Assembly: GCA_910583855.1 (NCBI GenBank)
Contig: CAJTYL010000007.1
Coordinates: forward strand, 1 to 64,000
Reading direction: 5' to 3'
DNA: 64,000 nucleotides
DNA from: an uncultured Christensenella sp.
GTDB lineage: Bacteria; Bacillota; Clostridia; Christensenellales; Borkfalkiaceae
The notes beneath the pieces are model-generated. The model had not been told where the DNA came from. It saw only the letters and a program-made list of their open reading frames with translations, and made no database searches. The position numbers were made by a program, and so were the translations under genes. Below are positions 44,274-53,900 of the stretch, piece by piece (position 1 is the stretch's first letter; every line of letters starts with the position of its first letter).

Positions 44274-46128
44274 ATACTTCACCGCTTTTTACTAGGTATG
44301 CAAGATAATCATTGACCGTTTGCTGAAAATCCTGTTGGGTTAAAGTTGAGTAATCTGTTTTCATATATGCTTCACAAAGCCATTCGTCGTTAAAATTTAC
44401 GCATTGGAAAGCTGATTTCCCATCGACAACTTTTTTATATTCATATAAATCAAGCCATTCTTTTTCAATTGCTTCCCATTTGCCATAATAATCTATTCTT
44501 CCCATTTTCTTTCTCTTGACAAAACCGTCGTATTTGCAATAGCCAAAGTAGGTGGGCTTTTTGCTGTCATGAGATTTGTGTGCTTCCCATACCATAACGC
44601 AGACGTTTGTACCAGTAGGATAAAATATATCGTCAGGCATACTAAAAACGGCTTTTAATGTGTGATTTTTAAATAAGCGTTCTCTTACTTCTTTAAATTT
44701 AGTACCGATTGCGCAACTCATTGGAACGACGGCTACTGCTAACCCTCTGGGTTCTAAAATGTTTAGCAATCTTTCAACAAATTCAAGTTCGCATTTATCT
44801 TCTTGGGAATAAGGTGGGTTAATCAATCCTAATGTTAAGCGTTTATTTTTTAAATTATTAAATATATCTTGGGAAAAGCAGTCTCCGCAAACAATATTAG
44901 ATTTCCCGTCTTTACGGATAATCATATTTGTAATAGCCAAAGTGTATAAATCAGTATCAAGTTCAACGCCGTACAAAGAGTTCTTCTTAATTTCCGCTAT
45001 TTCACTTGTATTTGCGTCTTTACACATTAGCCCCATTGCAGTAACCAGAAATGAACCCGAGCCACAGCAAATATCTACGACTTTACTTTGTTTGTTAATT
45101 TCGCCCAGTTTACACATAAAATCGGTTAAATGCTTTGGTGTTAGTACGATACCTAAACCTTTTCCGTCAGTAGCGCTGTATTTTATGAATTCATGATAAA
45201 AGATACTTAAAGCATCTTCGGTATATTCATAGTGGTTCATCATCGGCAAAATACGCATTTCAAGCTGTTCGATAAACCAGGCAAGTGAGCCGCTTTCTCC
45301 CAACGGTATGGATTTTATCTTTTCATTGCTTTTTATTCGTTTAAACGAACTTTTTATGGCGTCGATTTTCTCTCTTTTAATATCGCTATTGTCTAACGTT
45401 GAATCGATTGCGTTTATCATTTCGTTAACTAGAGTGGAAAATTTACTGATATTATTCCAGTCTGCTCTAAAATCAGCATTTTGCAAGGCAATCAGGATGC
45501 CTGCAACGAAAATAGGCTTATCCTTTTCTGAAATTTTGATTTGACGTAACTTTTCATGCATCGTTTGAGAAAGCTCGCGTATTTTTTGTAAAGAAAACTT
45601 CCTTTCTAATTTCTTTCCGTTAGCAAGATACAAATAATTTAATGGTTCAAGAATAGTGTCTTTTGCTTTATTTAGTTCCTGCGGAGACTCAAAACCTTTT
45701 TTCCAGTAAAAAGTACTGACCTTTACGTTTTCCTTAGATGTTCCGCTGACGGCAACAGCCAAAATGTTATATTCATCTTTTAAATGTTTGGCATAATATA
45801 AAACTCCGTCCACAGCATATTTCTGAGGCATATTTTTCTTTTCGCTTTCATGGTATTTTAACAATTTTTTGCATTCTACAACGAGAACAGTTTTCTTGTC
45901 CTCGTTAAACGTAATGATATATTCGGGTTTCGCTTTTCCGGAACCTGATTTTGTATAATCATCTATTTCGCAATTCGTAGGCTTCCCGCCCATTTGTTTT
46001 AATTTATTTTCAATTTTATCAAAATTTTCAGTTTCGCCTTGTGGAAAAACGCATCCGAAATCATTTTTCCCTAATTTAATACCCATTTCATCAAGAACAA
46101 GATTTTCTGAATATCTTTCGCTTGCCAT
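44263..46128 (-). CDS. BcgI-like fused nuclease and adenine methylase subunit
   Basis: This 621-residue protein combines restriction and modification. Residues 60-90 hold a PD-(D/E)XK core (PEY at 68-70, ECK at 85-87). About 290-560 is an N6-adenine methylase with motif I VVDICCGSGSF near 350-360 and catalytic NPPY at 437-440. Length and partner match BcgI, a type IIB enzyme cutting on both sides of its site, rather than type I HsdM. No HsdR gene is needed or seen. Its ATG overlaps the stop of the small ribbon-helix-helix gene. Confidence 0.88.
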   Translation of the reverse strand: MASERYSENLVLDEMGIKLGKNDFGCVFPQGETENFDKIENKLKQMGGKPTNCEIDDYTKSGSGKAKPEYIITFNEDKKTVLVVECKKLLKYHESEKKNMPQKYAVDGVLYYAKHLKDEYNILAVAVSGTSKENVKVSTFYWKKGFESPQELNKAKDTILEPLNYLYLANGKKLERKFSLQKIRELSQTMHEKLRQIKISEKDKPIFVAGILIALQNADFRADWNNISKFSTLVNEMINAIDSTLDNSDIKREKIDAIKSSFKRIKSNEKIKSIPLGESGSLAWFIEQLEMRILPMMNHYEYTEDALSIFYHEFIKYSATDGKGLGIVLTPKHLTDFMCKLGEINKQSKVVDICCGSGSFLVTAMGLMCKDANTSEIAEIKKNSLYGVELDTDLYTLAITNMIIRKDGKSNIVCGDCFSQDIFNNLKNKRLTLGLINPPYSQEDKCELEFVERLLNILEPRGLAVAVVPMSCAIGTKFKEVRERLFKNHTLKAVFSMPDDIFYPTGTNVCVMVWEAHKSHDSKKPTYFGYCKYDGFVKRKKMGRIDYYGKWEAIEKEWLDLYEYKKVVDGKSAFQCVNFNDEWLCEAYMKTDYSTLTQQDFQQTVNDYLAYLVKSGEVYED

Positions 46129-46289
46129 TATTTATTCTCCTTTAATAAGTCCTTTTCAATTAGTTCGTTGATGTATTTATTGATACTTTTATTTTTTCTT
46201 CCTGACCTTAATTTTTTTTGCATCTTGTCATAAAGATCAGGTTTCATTCTTACGGTAAACGTATCTTTTTTAATTGGTATTTTATCCAT
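46128..46289 (-). CDS. Small ribbon-helix-helix protein, likely cassette controller
   Basis: This 53-residue protein (MDKIPIKKDTFTVRM...) has the beta strand TFTVRMKP and two helices, YDKMQKKLRSG and NKSINKYINELIEK, of an Arc/MetJ-type DNA-binding fold. GAGG precedes the ATG, and its TAA overlaps the ATG of the nuclease-methylase. It probably binds the three repeats just upstream and tunes expression, as controller proteins do in other restriction systems. Confidence 0.8.
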   Translation of the reverse strand: MDKIPIKKDTFTVRMKPDLYDKMQKKLRSGRKNKSINKYINELIEKDLLKENK

Positions 46290-46303
46290 TTTACAACCTC
46301 ATA

Positions 46304-46342
46304 ATGATTCCATATAATGATTCCATAATATTATGGTATCAT
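46304..46342. promoter_or_regulatory. Triple operator upstream of the controller gene
   Basis: ATGATTCCATA occurs at 46304-46314 and 46317-46327 (13-bp period), and the inverted near-copy TATGGTATCAT is at 46332-46342. The array covers the region where the minus-strand promoter must lie, as expected for autoregulation by a ribbon-helix-helix protein. Confidence 0.7.
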
Positions 46343-46462
46343 ATTTTTGATTAGAAATCTACTGTTTGACGAAAGGTTTTGTTGTTAAGCTTGAAAATTG
46401 CATAAAAAAGGTTTTATTTGTCTTAATAAGTGTTATATATAAGTTGTAGAAAGAGGTTTTAA

Positions 46463-47080
46463 ATGGATAAGCTTAAACGTGTGTTGAAAAAATTCAGAAT
46501 TCAGGCAAGCGTTGCGGCGGTTGCGCTGATAATCATCGGACTTATGTTTATAATCTTCCGCGACACGTCGCTTACGGTAATCTGCTATGTTGCGGGCGCG
46601 CTTTTAATGCTGTGGGGCGTTCTGTGTCTCGTCACCTTCTTTGCAACGGGTATGGGCAAGGCGCAGTCGGGTGACCTTACGTTGGGGCTGTTGCTGTTGC
46701 TCGTCGCGTTGCTGTTGTTTATAAAGCCATGGGTAATTACGGGGATTTTAACCGTTCTGTTCGGCATAGCCTTGATAATCGACGGTGCGGTAAAGCTGCA
46801 ACAGTTCGTAGCCATGAATAAGGCTAAAATAAAGACGCGCTGGGCGGTGCTCGTAATTGCGATAATATCCCTCGTTCTGGGTATTTTAATAGTTTTCGAC
46901 CCCTTCGGCGGCGCAATAATGATTTTTGCGGGTGTTTCGCTTATTGTTGCGGGCGTTATGGATTTGTGCGCAATCGGCATTACCAAGGACTTTAAAGTTA
47001 AGTCTGAAGAGAATATAATAGACCTTGACGACGAAGATATTCAGGAAATTAAGGAAGAGGAAGAGAAAGGGGAAGAGTAA
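46463..47080 (+). CDS. HdeD/DUF308-family membrane protein
   Basis: This 205-residue protein has six hydrophobic helices in three pairs, of the HdeD/DUF308 type (GALLMLWGVLC and FGIALIIDGAVKL). A strongly acidic tail (DLDDEDIQEIKEEEEKGEE) follows. Membership is clear but function in Bacillota is unknown. AGAGG precedes the ATG. Confidence 0.82.
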   Translation: MDKLKRVLKKFRIQASVAAVALIIIGLMFIIFRDTSLTVICYVAGALLMLWGVLCLVTFFATGMGKAQSGDLTLGLLLLLVALLLFIKPWVITGILTVLFGIALIIDGAVKLQQFVAMNKAKIKTRWAVLVIAIISLVLGILIVFDPFGGAIMIFAGVSLIVAGVMDLCAIGITKDFKVKSEENIIDLDDEDIQEIKEEEEKGEE

Positions 47081-47093
47081 TCGCGCTCCCGTG

Positions 47094-47122
47094 TTGATTT
47101 TCGCAAAACGGCGTGATATAAT
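47094..47122 (+). promoter_or_regulatory. Promoter of the aldolase gene
   Basis: TTGATT at 47094-47099 and TATAAT at 47117-47122 have a 17-bp spacer, 47 bp before the ATG. Confidence 0.75.
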
Positions 47123-47169
47123 TATTCAGCAAGCAAGCTTTGCGTTAAATATTTATTTTGGAGAAAATT

Positions 47170-47790
47170 ATGACCGAACAAGAACTTCTTGAAAAAATCA
47201 AGCAGACTAAAATCGTACCCGTGGTAGTGCTCAATTCCATTGAAGAAACATTGCCTAAGATGCAGGCGCTCGTCAACGGCGGTTTGCCTTGCGCGGAAAT
47301 CACTTTCCGTACGCCCTGCGCGGCGGAAGCTATCGCGCTTACCGTCAAAACCTACCCCGATATGCTTGTTGGCGCCGGTACCGTTATAAACAAAGAACAG
47401 TGCGAAAAGGCAATTAAAGCAGGCTCTAAATTTATAGTTTCTCCCGGGTTTTCAAAGGAAGTTGCAAAATGCTGCAAAAAGCACGGTATGCTTTACCTTC
47501 CCGGTATCGTAACTCCCACCGAAGCAATGGCTGCAATCGCCTGCGGACTTACTGCGTTGAAGTTTTTCCCCGCGTCGAACTACGGCGGGCTTAAAACTAT
47601 CAAAGCTATCTGCGCGGCATTCCCTTATCTTAAAATTATGCCCACGGGCGGAATTTCCGCGGATAATATTTTGGAATATCTTGCTTACGACAAAATTATC
47701 GCTTGCGGCGGCAGTTGGATGATGAACGGTACGCCCGAAGAGATAGAGGCAAAGACTAAGGCAGCAGTCGAACTCGTAAAAAACGTTTAA
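47170..47790 (+). CDS. eda: KDPG/KHG-type aldolase
   Basis: This 206-residue class I aldolase has CAEITFRTP, VGAGTVINKEQ, VSPGFS and the Schiff-base Lys131 in ALKFFPAS, followed by MPTGGIS. It splits 2-keto-3-deoxy-6-phosphogluconate (or keto-hydroxyglutarate) into pyruvate and an aldehyde. MTEQELLEK follows TGGAG. No Entner-Doudoroff or uronate genes are adjacent, so the substrate here is uncertain. Confidence 0.92.
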   Translation: MTEQELLEKIKQTKIVPVVVLNSIEETLPKMQALVNGGLPCAEITFRTPCAAEAIALTVKTYPDMLVGAGTVINKEQCEKAIKAGSKFIVSPGFSKEVAKCCKKHGMLYLPGIVTPTEAMAAIACGLTALKFFPASNYGGLKTIKAICAAFPYLKIMPTGGISADNILEYLAYDKIIACGGSWMMNGTPEEIEAKTKAAVELVKNV

Positions 47791-47804
47791 AAATCCTATA
47801 TTAT

Positions 47805-47835
47805 AAGCCGCCCGCGCAGACTGCGCGGGCGGCTT
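47805..47835. terminator. Terminator between convergent eda and YitT genes
   Basis: AAGCCGCCCGCGCA pairs with TGCGCGGGCGGCTT around GAC. The same stem recurs after glgB (59806-59836). Confidence 0.9.
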
Positions 47836-47848
47836 GGTTTTATTGTGA

Positions 47849-48799
47849 TTATAACGAAGGGCGGAAGCCCTTGCCTAAAATCTCGTTAGTGTCGGTTAAA
47901 ATTACGAACGCCGAAGGGTCGGCTGCGTGTATTTTCAGTTTAAGCTTTAAAGCTTCCCTGCGGCTGCAAACGGTCAAAAGCACGGTCTTTTCTTCGCCCG
48001 TGTATCCGCCCGTCGCCTTGTACGCGGTGTAGCTTCTGTGTAAGCCCTCTATTATATACGGCGTTATTCGTTCGGGTGCGGCGGTAATAACGGTAACAAA
48101 TTTGCTTTTTCCTATGCTCTCTATTATTCCGTCGACCAGGAACGATTTGAAGAATAGCCCAAGGATAGAGAAAAGCCCCGTAGTAACGCCGAAAATCGCA
48201 AAGGTAGAGGCGGCTATAAGTAAGTCGGTTACGAACAGAGCTTTGCCTATGTCCATTTTGGTGTATTTTTTTATAATGAGCGCGATAATATCCGTACCGC
48301 CGGACGAGGCGCGGCAGTTGAAAAGTATTGCGCTGGCTATGCCCGTTAAGAGCATTGCGTAAATAAATTCGAGGAAAGGTTGGGGATTCCCTGACATACC
48401 CGTTAAAGTAACGCCGTTGGTAAACTCTATGCCGCAGGCGCGGAATATCCACTCCATAGCGTACATTTCCAACGTGTATACCACCGAGCAATAAGCCGTC
48501 AAAAACGTGCAACCCTTGCCCAAAAATATAAAGCCTATAATAAGCAGTAAAACGTTTAAAATAATGTTCAGCACGGACTGCGTTAAAAACGGAACGGCGT
48601 CCTGTGTGTAACGCGCTATTATTATGGCTATGCCGCTTACTCCGCCCGTGGCAAAGTTGTTGGGACCTTTGAAAAGGAACACACCGACGGCGTACATAAG
48701 CACGCCGGCATTTAAAATAACCCAATAAAGCACGTTGTTTTTAAGCTTTTTACGCTTTTCGAGTTTTACGGTATTAAGTTTTTCTCCGTTTTCTTTCAT
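47849..48799 (-). CDS. YitT-family membrane protein (second of pair)
   Basis: This 316-residue protein has five to six helices and a cytoplasmic DUF2179 domain ending in AFVILTDTNEILGKGF, the YitT pattern. GVSGIAIIIAR and CRASSGGTDIIALI are family motifs. A tandem paralogue lies 20 bp upstream, so the two are probably co-transcribed. Function is unknown; transport has been proposed for the family. Confidence 0.9.
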   Translation of the reverse strand: MKENGEKLNTVKLEKRKKLKNNVLYWVILNAGVLMYAVGVFLFKGPNNFATGGVSGIAIIIARYTQDAVPFLTQSVLNIILNVLLLIIGFIFLGKGCTFLTAYCSVVYTLEMYAMEWIFRACGIEFTNGVTLTGMSGNPQPFLEFIYAMLLTGIASAILFNCRASSGGTDIIALIIKKYTKMDIGKALFVTDLLIAASTFAIFGVTTGLFSILGLFFKSFLVDGIIESIGKSKFVTVITAAPERITPYIIEGLHRSYTAYKATGGYTGEEKTVLLTVCSRREALKLKLKIHAADPSAFVILTDTNEILGKGFRPSL

Positions 48800-48819
48800 A
48801 TCTTCGCAAGTAGTCGTAT

Positions 48820-49959
48820 TTAAAGAGTTCCGCCGAAGCCCTTACCCAAAATTTCGTTTGCGTCAGTTATAATTACGAAGGAAGCGGGGTCCTCCTGATG
48901 TATCTTCATTTTAATTTTCAACGCCTCGCTGCGCTTGCACACGGTAACCAAAACCTTCTTTTTCTTGTGCGTATAGCCGCCCTCCGCGTCGTACATAGTG
49001 TAGCCGTGGTTAATCACCTTCAATATGTATTCCGCAATCTTCTCGGGGTTTTCCGTGATTATAGTAAGATACTTCGTCTTGCCGATACTCTCTATTACGC
49101 CGTCCAAAAGGAAGGACTTTGTGAATAAGCCGAGCACGGAGAAAAGTCCCTTGTCAACGTCGAAGGTGTAGAAGGAGACGAGCACGACTATCATATCTAT
49201 AATCATAAGCGCCATACCTACGTTTATGTTGGTAAACTTCTTTAAAATAAGCGCGATGATATCCGTACCGCCCGAAGAAGCGCCGCAGTTGAATACGAGC
49301 GCGCCGCCTATGCCGAATAATAATATTGCGTAAACAAGCTCCAATAAAGGTTCGTCCGTCAGACTTCTCAGCGCAACGCCCGCTTCGTTAACCCTGCCAA
49401 TTGCCGTGTTTATCGCGCCTATAACGTCAAGATATTCAAACAGCCATATAAACGCCGTGTAAAAAAGCGAACAAAAAATTGTTCTTACTGTGCACTGCTT
49501 ACCCAAAATTATAAGACCTATAATGAGCAAAGCAACGTTGATAATAGCCATAATAACGCCTTGCGTAAAGAAGGGTGCAAGGGGCTTGATAAAGCTTTCT
49601 AAAATAACGGCGATACCTGCAATGCCGCCAAGCGTAAAGTCGTTCGGCGTCTGGAAAAAGTAAACGCTGCACGACATCATAATTATACCGAATATAAGTA
49701 TAACCCACCTTAAAACGGAACGTTTTCTTTGCTGGGCTTTTGTTAAAACCTTGTCGCCGTAAACGTGCGGTTTGCCGTCCGCCACTTGTGGGCATAGTAC
49801 GGGTTCGCCGTTTTCAAGCACGCCCGCTGCAGCCGCCGCGGCAATCTCCGCATTTTCCGCCGTTTCCGCGCTGCCCGTTTCTTCGGTTACGGGCGCGGAG
49901 TCTTCCGCGCTATCCGCTTCGGGAACTTCCGTTAAGTTTTTTTCGTCTTTGGATTTCAT
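48820..49959 (-). CDS. YitT-family membrane protein with acidic N-terminal extension
   Basis: This 379-residue paralogue of the following gene has the same core (GGIAGIAVILESF, CGASSGGTDIIALIL, VIITDANEILGKGF). An extra cytoplasmic extension of about 75 residues precedes it, rich in Glu, Ala and Thr (EVPEADSAEDSAPVTEE) and probably disordered. The two proteins may form a hetero-oligomer. Confidence 0.9.
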   Translation of the reverse strand: MKSKDEKNLTEVPEADSAEDSAPVTEETGSAETAENAEIAAAAAAGVLENGEPVLCPQVADGKPHVYGDKVLTKAQQRKRSVLRWVILIFGIIMMSCSVYFFQTPNDFTLGGIAGIAVILESFIKPLAPFFTQGVIMAIINVALLIIGLIILGKQCTVRTIFCSLFYTAFIWLFEYLDVIGAINTAIGRVNEAGVALRSLTDEPLLELVYAILLFGIGGALVFNCGASSGGTDIIALILKKFTNINVGMALMIIDMIVVLVSFYTFDVDKGLFSVLGLFTKSFLLDGVIESIGKTKYLTIITENPEKIAEYILKVINHGYTMYDAEGGYTHKKKKVLVTVCKRSEALKIKMKIHQEDPASFVIITDANEILGKGFGGTL

Positions 49960-50199
49960 AAAAATCTCGCTATTTTTAAATAATTAAAGGCGCACTTTAA
50001 ATTTAAAATTAGCGCACCTTTTCTTTTTCAACACAAATCATAACACAACGGTATTTTAAAGTCAATATTAAATGAATATATAAACTTAAAATTTCGTTTT
50101 ACCAAAGTGTGGAAAATTTAATTATAACGTCGCGGTACGAATTTAATAAATGTGAGTAAAAACGACAACCTTATTTCGTCTTATATAATGAAAACGGTC

Positions 50200-50228
50200 T
50201 TGAAATTTATAACGTATAATGCTATAAT
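50200..50228 (+). promoter_or_regulatory. Promoter of the surface protein operon
   Basis: TTGAAA at 50200-50205, a 17-bp spacer and TATAAT at 50223-50228 precede the lipoprotein ATG by 29 bp. The rest of the gap back to 49960 is AT-rich and holds nothing else I recognise. Confidence 0.8.
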
Positions 50229-50257
50229 ATAAAAAACAAATTCGGCAGGAGGTCAAT

Positions 50258-50929
50258 ATGGGAAAAGTAAAGAAAATAATAGTCGCATTGTTTTTAGCGG
50301 CTTTAACGGCGTTTAGCTTTGCGGGGTGCAGCGAGAAAGCAAGCGACTATTCAGAAGAAGAACATTTTGAAAGAGTTTCGGCGTTGGTTGAAAAACGCTA
50401 TATACAGGATAACGAGGAGTATACGGGATACAAATTATATCCTTTATATAACGAAAACGATAAACTTGCGTTCTTTTTAGTTGATTTAGAGCCTCGCGGT
50501 TACGTATATATTCAAATCAACGAAAAAGATTTATCAAAATCCGGCGGAAGAAGTATGTATACGCGTGGTGATAATGAATGTGAAATTTGGCGGCGCTATA
50601 CGGTTGAAATCGGACACGATGCTTATATGACAAATAAACGGGGTCAGCTGGTTCTTTGTGAGGATACGAAATGGATAACCGACGAGAACGGTGAAATAAC
50701 CGATTACTACGATAGCCATTTCAAAGCTGCGAACATTGGAAATGAACAGCGTTACCTGCTAAAAATATATCAAAACGGATCTTATGGTTATATACCGGCT
50801 GTAAAAAGAGGAGAACGATATTTGAACCTTGTATCTATGGAATTAATGGATTATGAAAGTCAGATCGAAGAAAAAAAATATGCTATTGAAGTTATAGGAT
50901 TTATACCAAAGGCAGAGTACAATTTATAA
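50258..50929 (+). CDS. Small lipoprotein of unknown function
   Basis: This 223-residue protein has a signal peptide with lipobox FAGC (Cys24). The mature part is charged and mixed alpha/beta, with a central region around LYNENDKLAFFLVDLEPRGYVYI. AGGAGG precedes the ATG. It lies 20 bp ahead of the large surface protein gene and shares its promoter, so it may help anchor, fold or inhibit that protein (whose N-terminus resembles a cysteine peptidase). Confidence 0.75.
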   Translation: MGKVKKIIVALFLAALTAFSFAGCSEKASDYSEEEHFERVSALVEKRYIQDNEEYTGYKLYPLYNENDKLAFFLVDLEPRGYVYIQINEKDLSKSGGRSMYTRGDNECEIWRRYTVEIGHDAYMTNKRGQLVLCEDTKWITDENGEITDYYDSHFKAANIGNEQRYLLKIYQNGSYGYIPAVKRGERYLNLVSMELMDYESQIEEKKYAIEVIGFIPKAEYNL

Positions 50930-50949
50930 TTAGTAAAAAGGGGGATATT

Positions 50950-53900
50950 ATGATGTTAAAAAACGTCAAAAAAACTTTAATGTTAATGCTTATTTGTATA
51001 ACGGTATTGTTTGCTTTAATAGCTTTTTGTATGATGAGCAGCAAAACGGTAAGTGCTTACGCGTCTGCCGGTGCAGAAACGTCGGTAGATGTTTCTGCTA
51101 ATATTTCTGATTTTACAGATTTAAAATATATATCAAACGCTGATTACTTTAAAGCGAACCCCCGACATGCCATCAATAACGGGAGCGATAACGCAAAAGG
51201 ATCTTGCACGACTGTTGCTGTGCAAATGCTGATGGGATATCACAACTATTATTCCGATAGACGGTTGATTCCCGAATTTGGTGAAAATGGCGTACGGTTT
51301 TTATCTGCAAATTACGGTGATATAAATGATAATCCACTAGTTAAGTCAACACCTGGTCGTGATTATGGCCGTGCAAGTATCGGTACTGAAGACGGCTTGT
51401 ATAAGGAAATATTAGATTTGACGTTGTTTTCGGATTTGGAAGGTATAGGACAAGCGGTTTATTTAGTTAAAGACGGGGCAGTAAAATTTGTTAATAAATA
51501 TTCCCCGATAAAAGAAAACGTATCTATTACGGCAGGACTCTTTTCCGAAGAAGCCGCAAAAGAAGAAATTGACGCCGGCAGACCTATTGTTTTAGGAATG
51601 GCGGTGCTTGGAGATAAAAATTTCCATGTAGTAAATGCTTACGGCTATGCTAAGTATAATGGCGTGCAAGGGTTCATTACGCATTATGGATATAGAGACG
51701 ATAAAACTCAAATCTGGGTGCCTTCAAGCTGGTTTGGTTTTCAAATAACAATGAATGTTGAACATATACATAGTTTTAAAGATAAGGAAATAAATTTAAT
51801 TGATACTTATAGAGAAATCGAATGTGAAACTTGTGGATATACAGGTGTTGATAGTTTATATGATATAAATACCAACGGAACTATAGTTAGGCTTAGATAT
51901 CCTCTTAACAAGGCGATTACTATTCCGGAAAATATTGGTGGAATAGAAGTAAAGGCAATAGGTAGTTCGGTATTTGCAAATCAAACAAATATAACAGAAA
52001 TAAATATCCCAAGTTCTGTAAAAAGTATAGGTAATGGTGCGTTTTTAGAGTGTAATGCCTTATCAAGAATTTATTTATTATATGATGTTATAACTATTGG
52101 AAATAATGCTTTTGAAAATTGTTATAATTTAACATCGCTATATTCATTAAACAATGTACAAAATATAGGTTCATACGCATTCAAAGGTTGCAAATTACTT
52201 AGCCATTATAATATTCCTAAGAGTTTAGAAACTATCGGAGATGGTGCGTTTGCCGGTTGTCATAATTTAGAAATTTCTGTTTCAGAGGGCAACACTAACT
52301 ATTGTACTAGTGGAAATATATTATTTAATAAAGATAAAACAAATTTAATTGCAGCCGGTAAAATCTTATCTGATATTACAATCCCAAGTACAGTTACAAA
52401 AATCTCTCCGTATGCTTTTTGGGGAAACAGTAATTTGAAAACGGTACGTATTAATGAATCGTGTACTTCGATAGGTTCTTTTGCTTTTGAAAACTGTGAA
52501 AATTTGACTTCGGTTTATTTTTACGCTTATTCGGTGCCGCAAATACAGGCAAACTCGTTTGCGGTTGCTGATTTTACGTTATACGTGCCGCGTAGCGTGC
52601 AAGCGGAATATTATTCAGCGTTTGTCGGTTTTACAAATAAAATTGATTCTATTCCGATAACGGTTACGCTTGTAAGCGATAATAAGGTAATAAATACGCT
52701 GAACACTTATTTTGGGGCAACCATTGTGGGGCTGGAGGATCCTTTTAAAACGGGATATAACTTTGTCGGTTGGTATGATAACGCCGAGTATGACGGTGAC
52801 ATTTATATAAATAATGGGCTGTGGGATAGCAAAGTAGATTTTACCTTATATGCCAAATGGACAGCCCGACAGTTTTATATAACGTTTGCGGGTTACGGAA
52901 GCGATGGGCTTGAAGACAAGCTTGTTACTTATGATGAGCCGATAGGGAAATTACCAACGCCGACAAAAACAGGATATACTTTTGTGGGGTGGAAGGACGA
53001 GCATAACGTATATTATACAAGCGATACAATTTTGCAGAGAACCAGCAATTTGTCCTTAACCTCTGATTTCAAAGTTAACGAATACGTTATATCTTACAAT
53101 GGAAACGGCGGGAATCCAAGCGCGGATTCACAGACGGTAAATTATGGGAGCGTAGTAAATACGTTAGCTACGGCAAGTCGTGACGGCTATACGTTTAAGG
53201 AATGGAATACCCAAGCTGACGGTAAAGGCGACAAAGTATCCGCGCCTTTTACATATAACAATACCGACAATTTAACGCTGTATGCACAGTATACGGCAAA
53301 TAAATATTTTGTAATGTTTGATAATGACGGAGGCGATGGAGAAGCTAACGGAGTTGAAGCAACATATAATTTGCCTATGCCTACGGATGGATTAACAGCT
53401 CCGATTCGTAGAGGATATACGTTCCAAGGGTATTATACGGAAAAAAACGGTAAAGGGATTCCATATTATAACGCCGATATGACAAGTGCAAATGACTGTA
53501 ATTTCTTAAAGCAGACGACGTTATATGCGAATTGGAAAGCAAATGAATACGATGTTTATTTGGATGCGCAGAACGGTAGTGAAATTAGTACAGTTAAAGC
53601 AACTTATAATTCGCCTATGCCTACGGAAAATATAACGGCTCCGACCCGTAAAGGATATACGTTCCAGGGGTATTATACGGAGAAAAACGGCAGCGGTACT
53701 CCGTACTATAACGCCAATATGACCAGTGCAAACGTTTGTAATTTTTTGGAGCCGACGACGTTATATGCAAATTGGAACGCAAACGAATATACGGTTATCT
53801 TGAAAAGCGGAGAGTTAACCGGGGGTACTGATTCCGTAAAAGCAACGTATATGGCTCCTATGCCGTCGGCAATAGCGCCTCAGCGTTTTGGGTATATATT

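Noticed and set aside
43320..46128. Broken type I restriction system lacking HsdR
   Set aside because: The methylase subunit carries its own N-terminal PD-(D/E)XK nuclease core and has BcgI-like length, so a separate HsdR is not expected.
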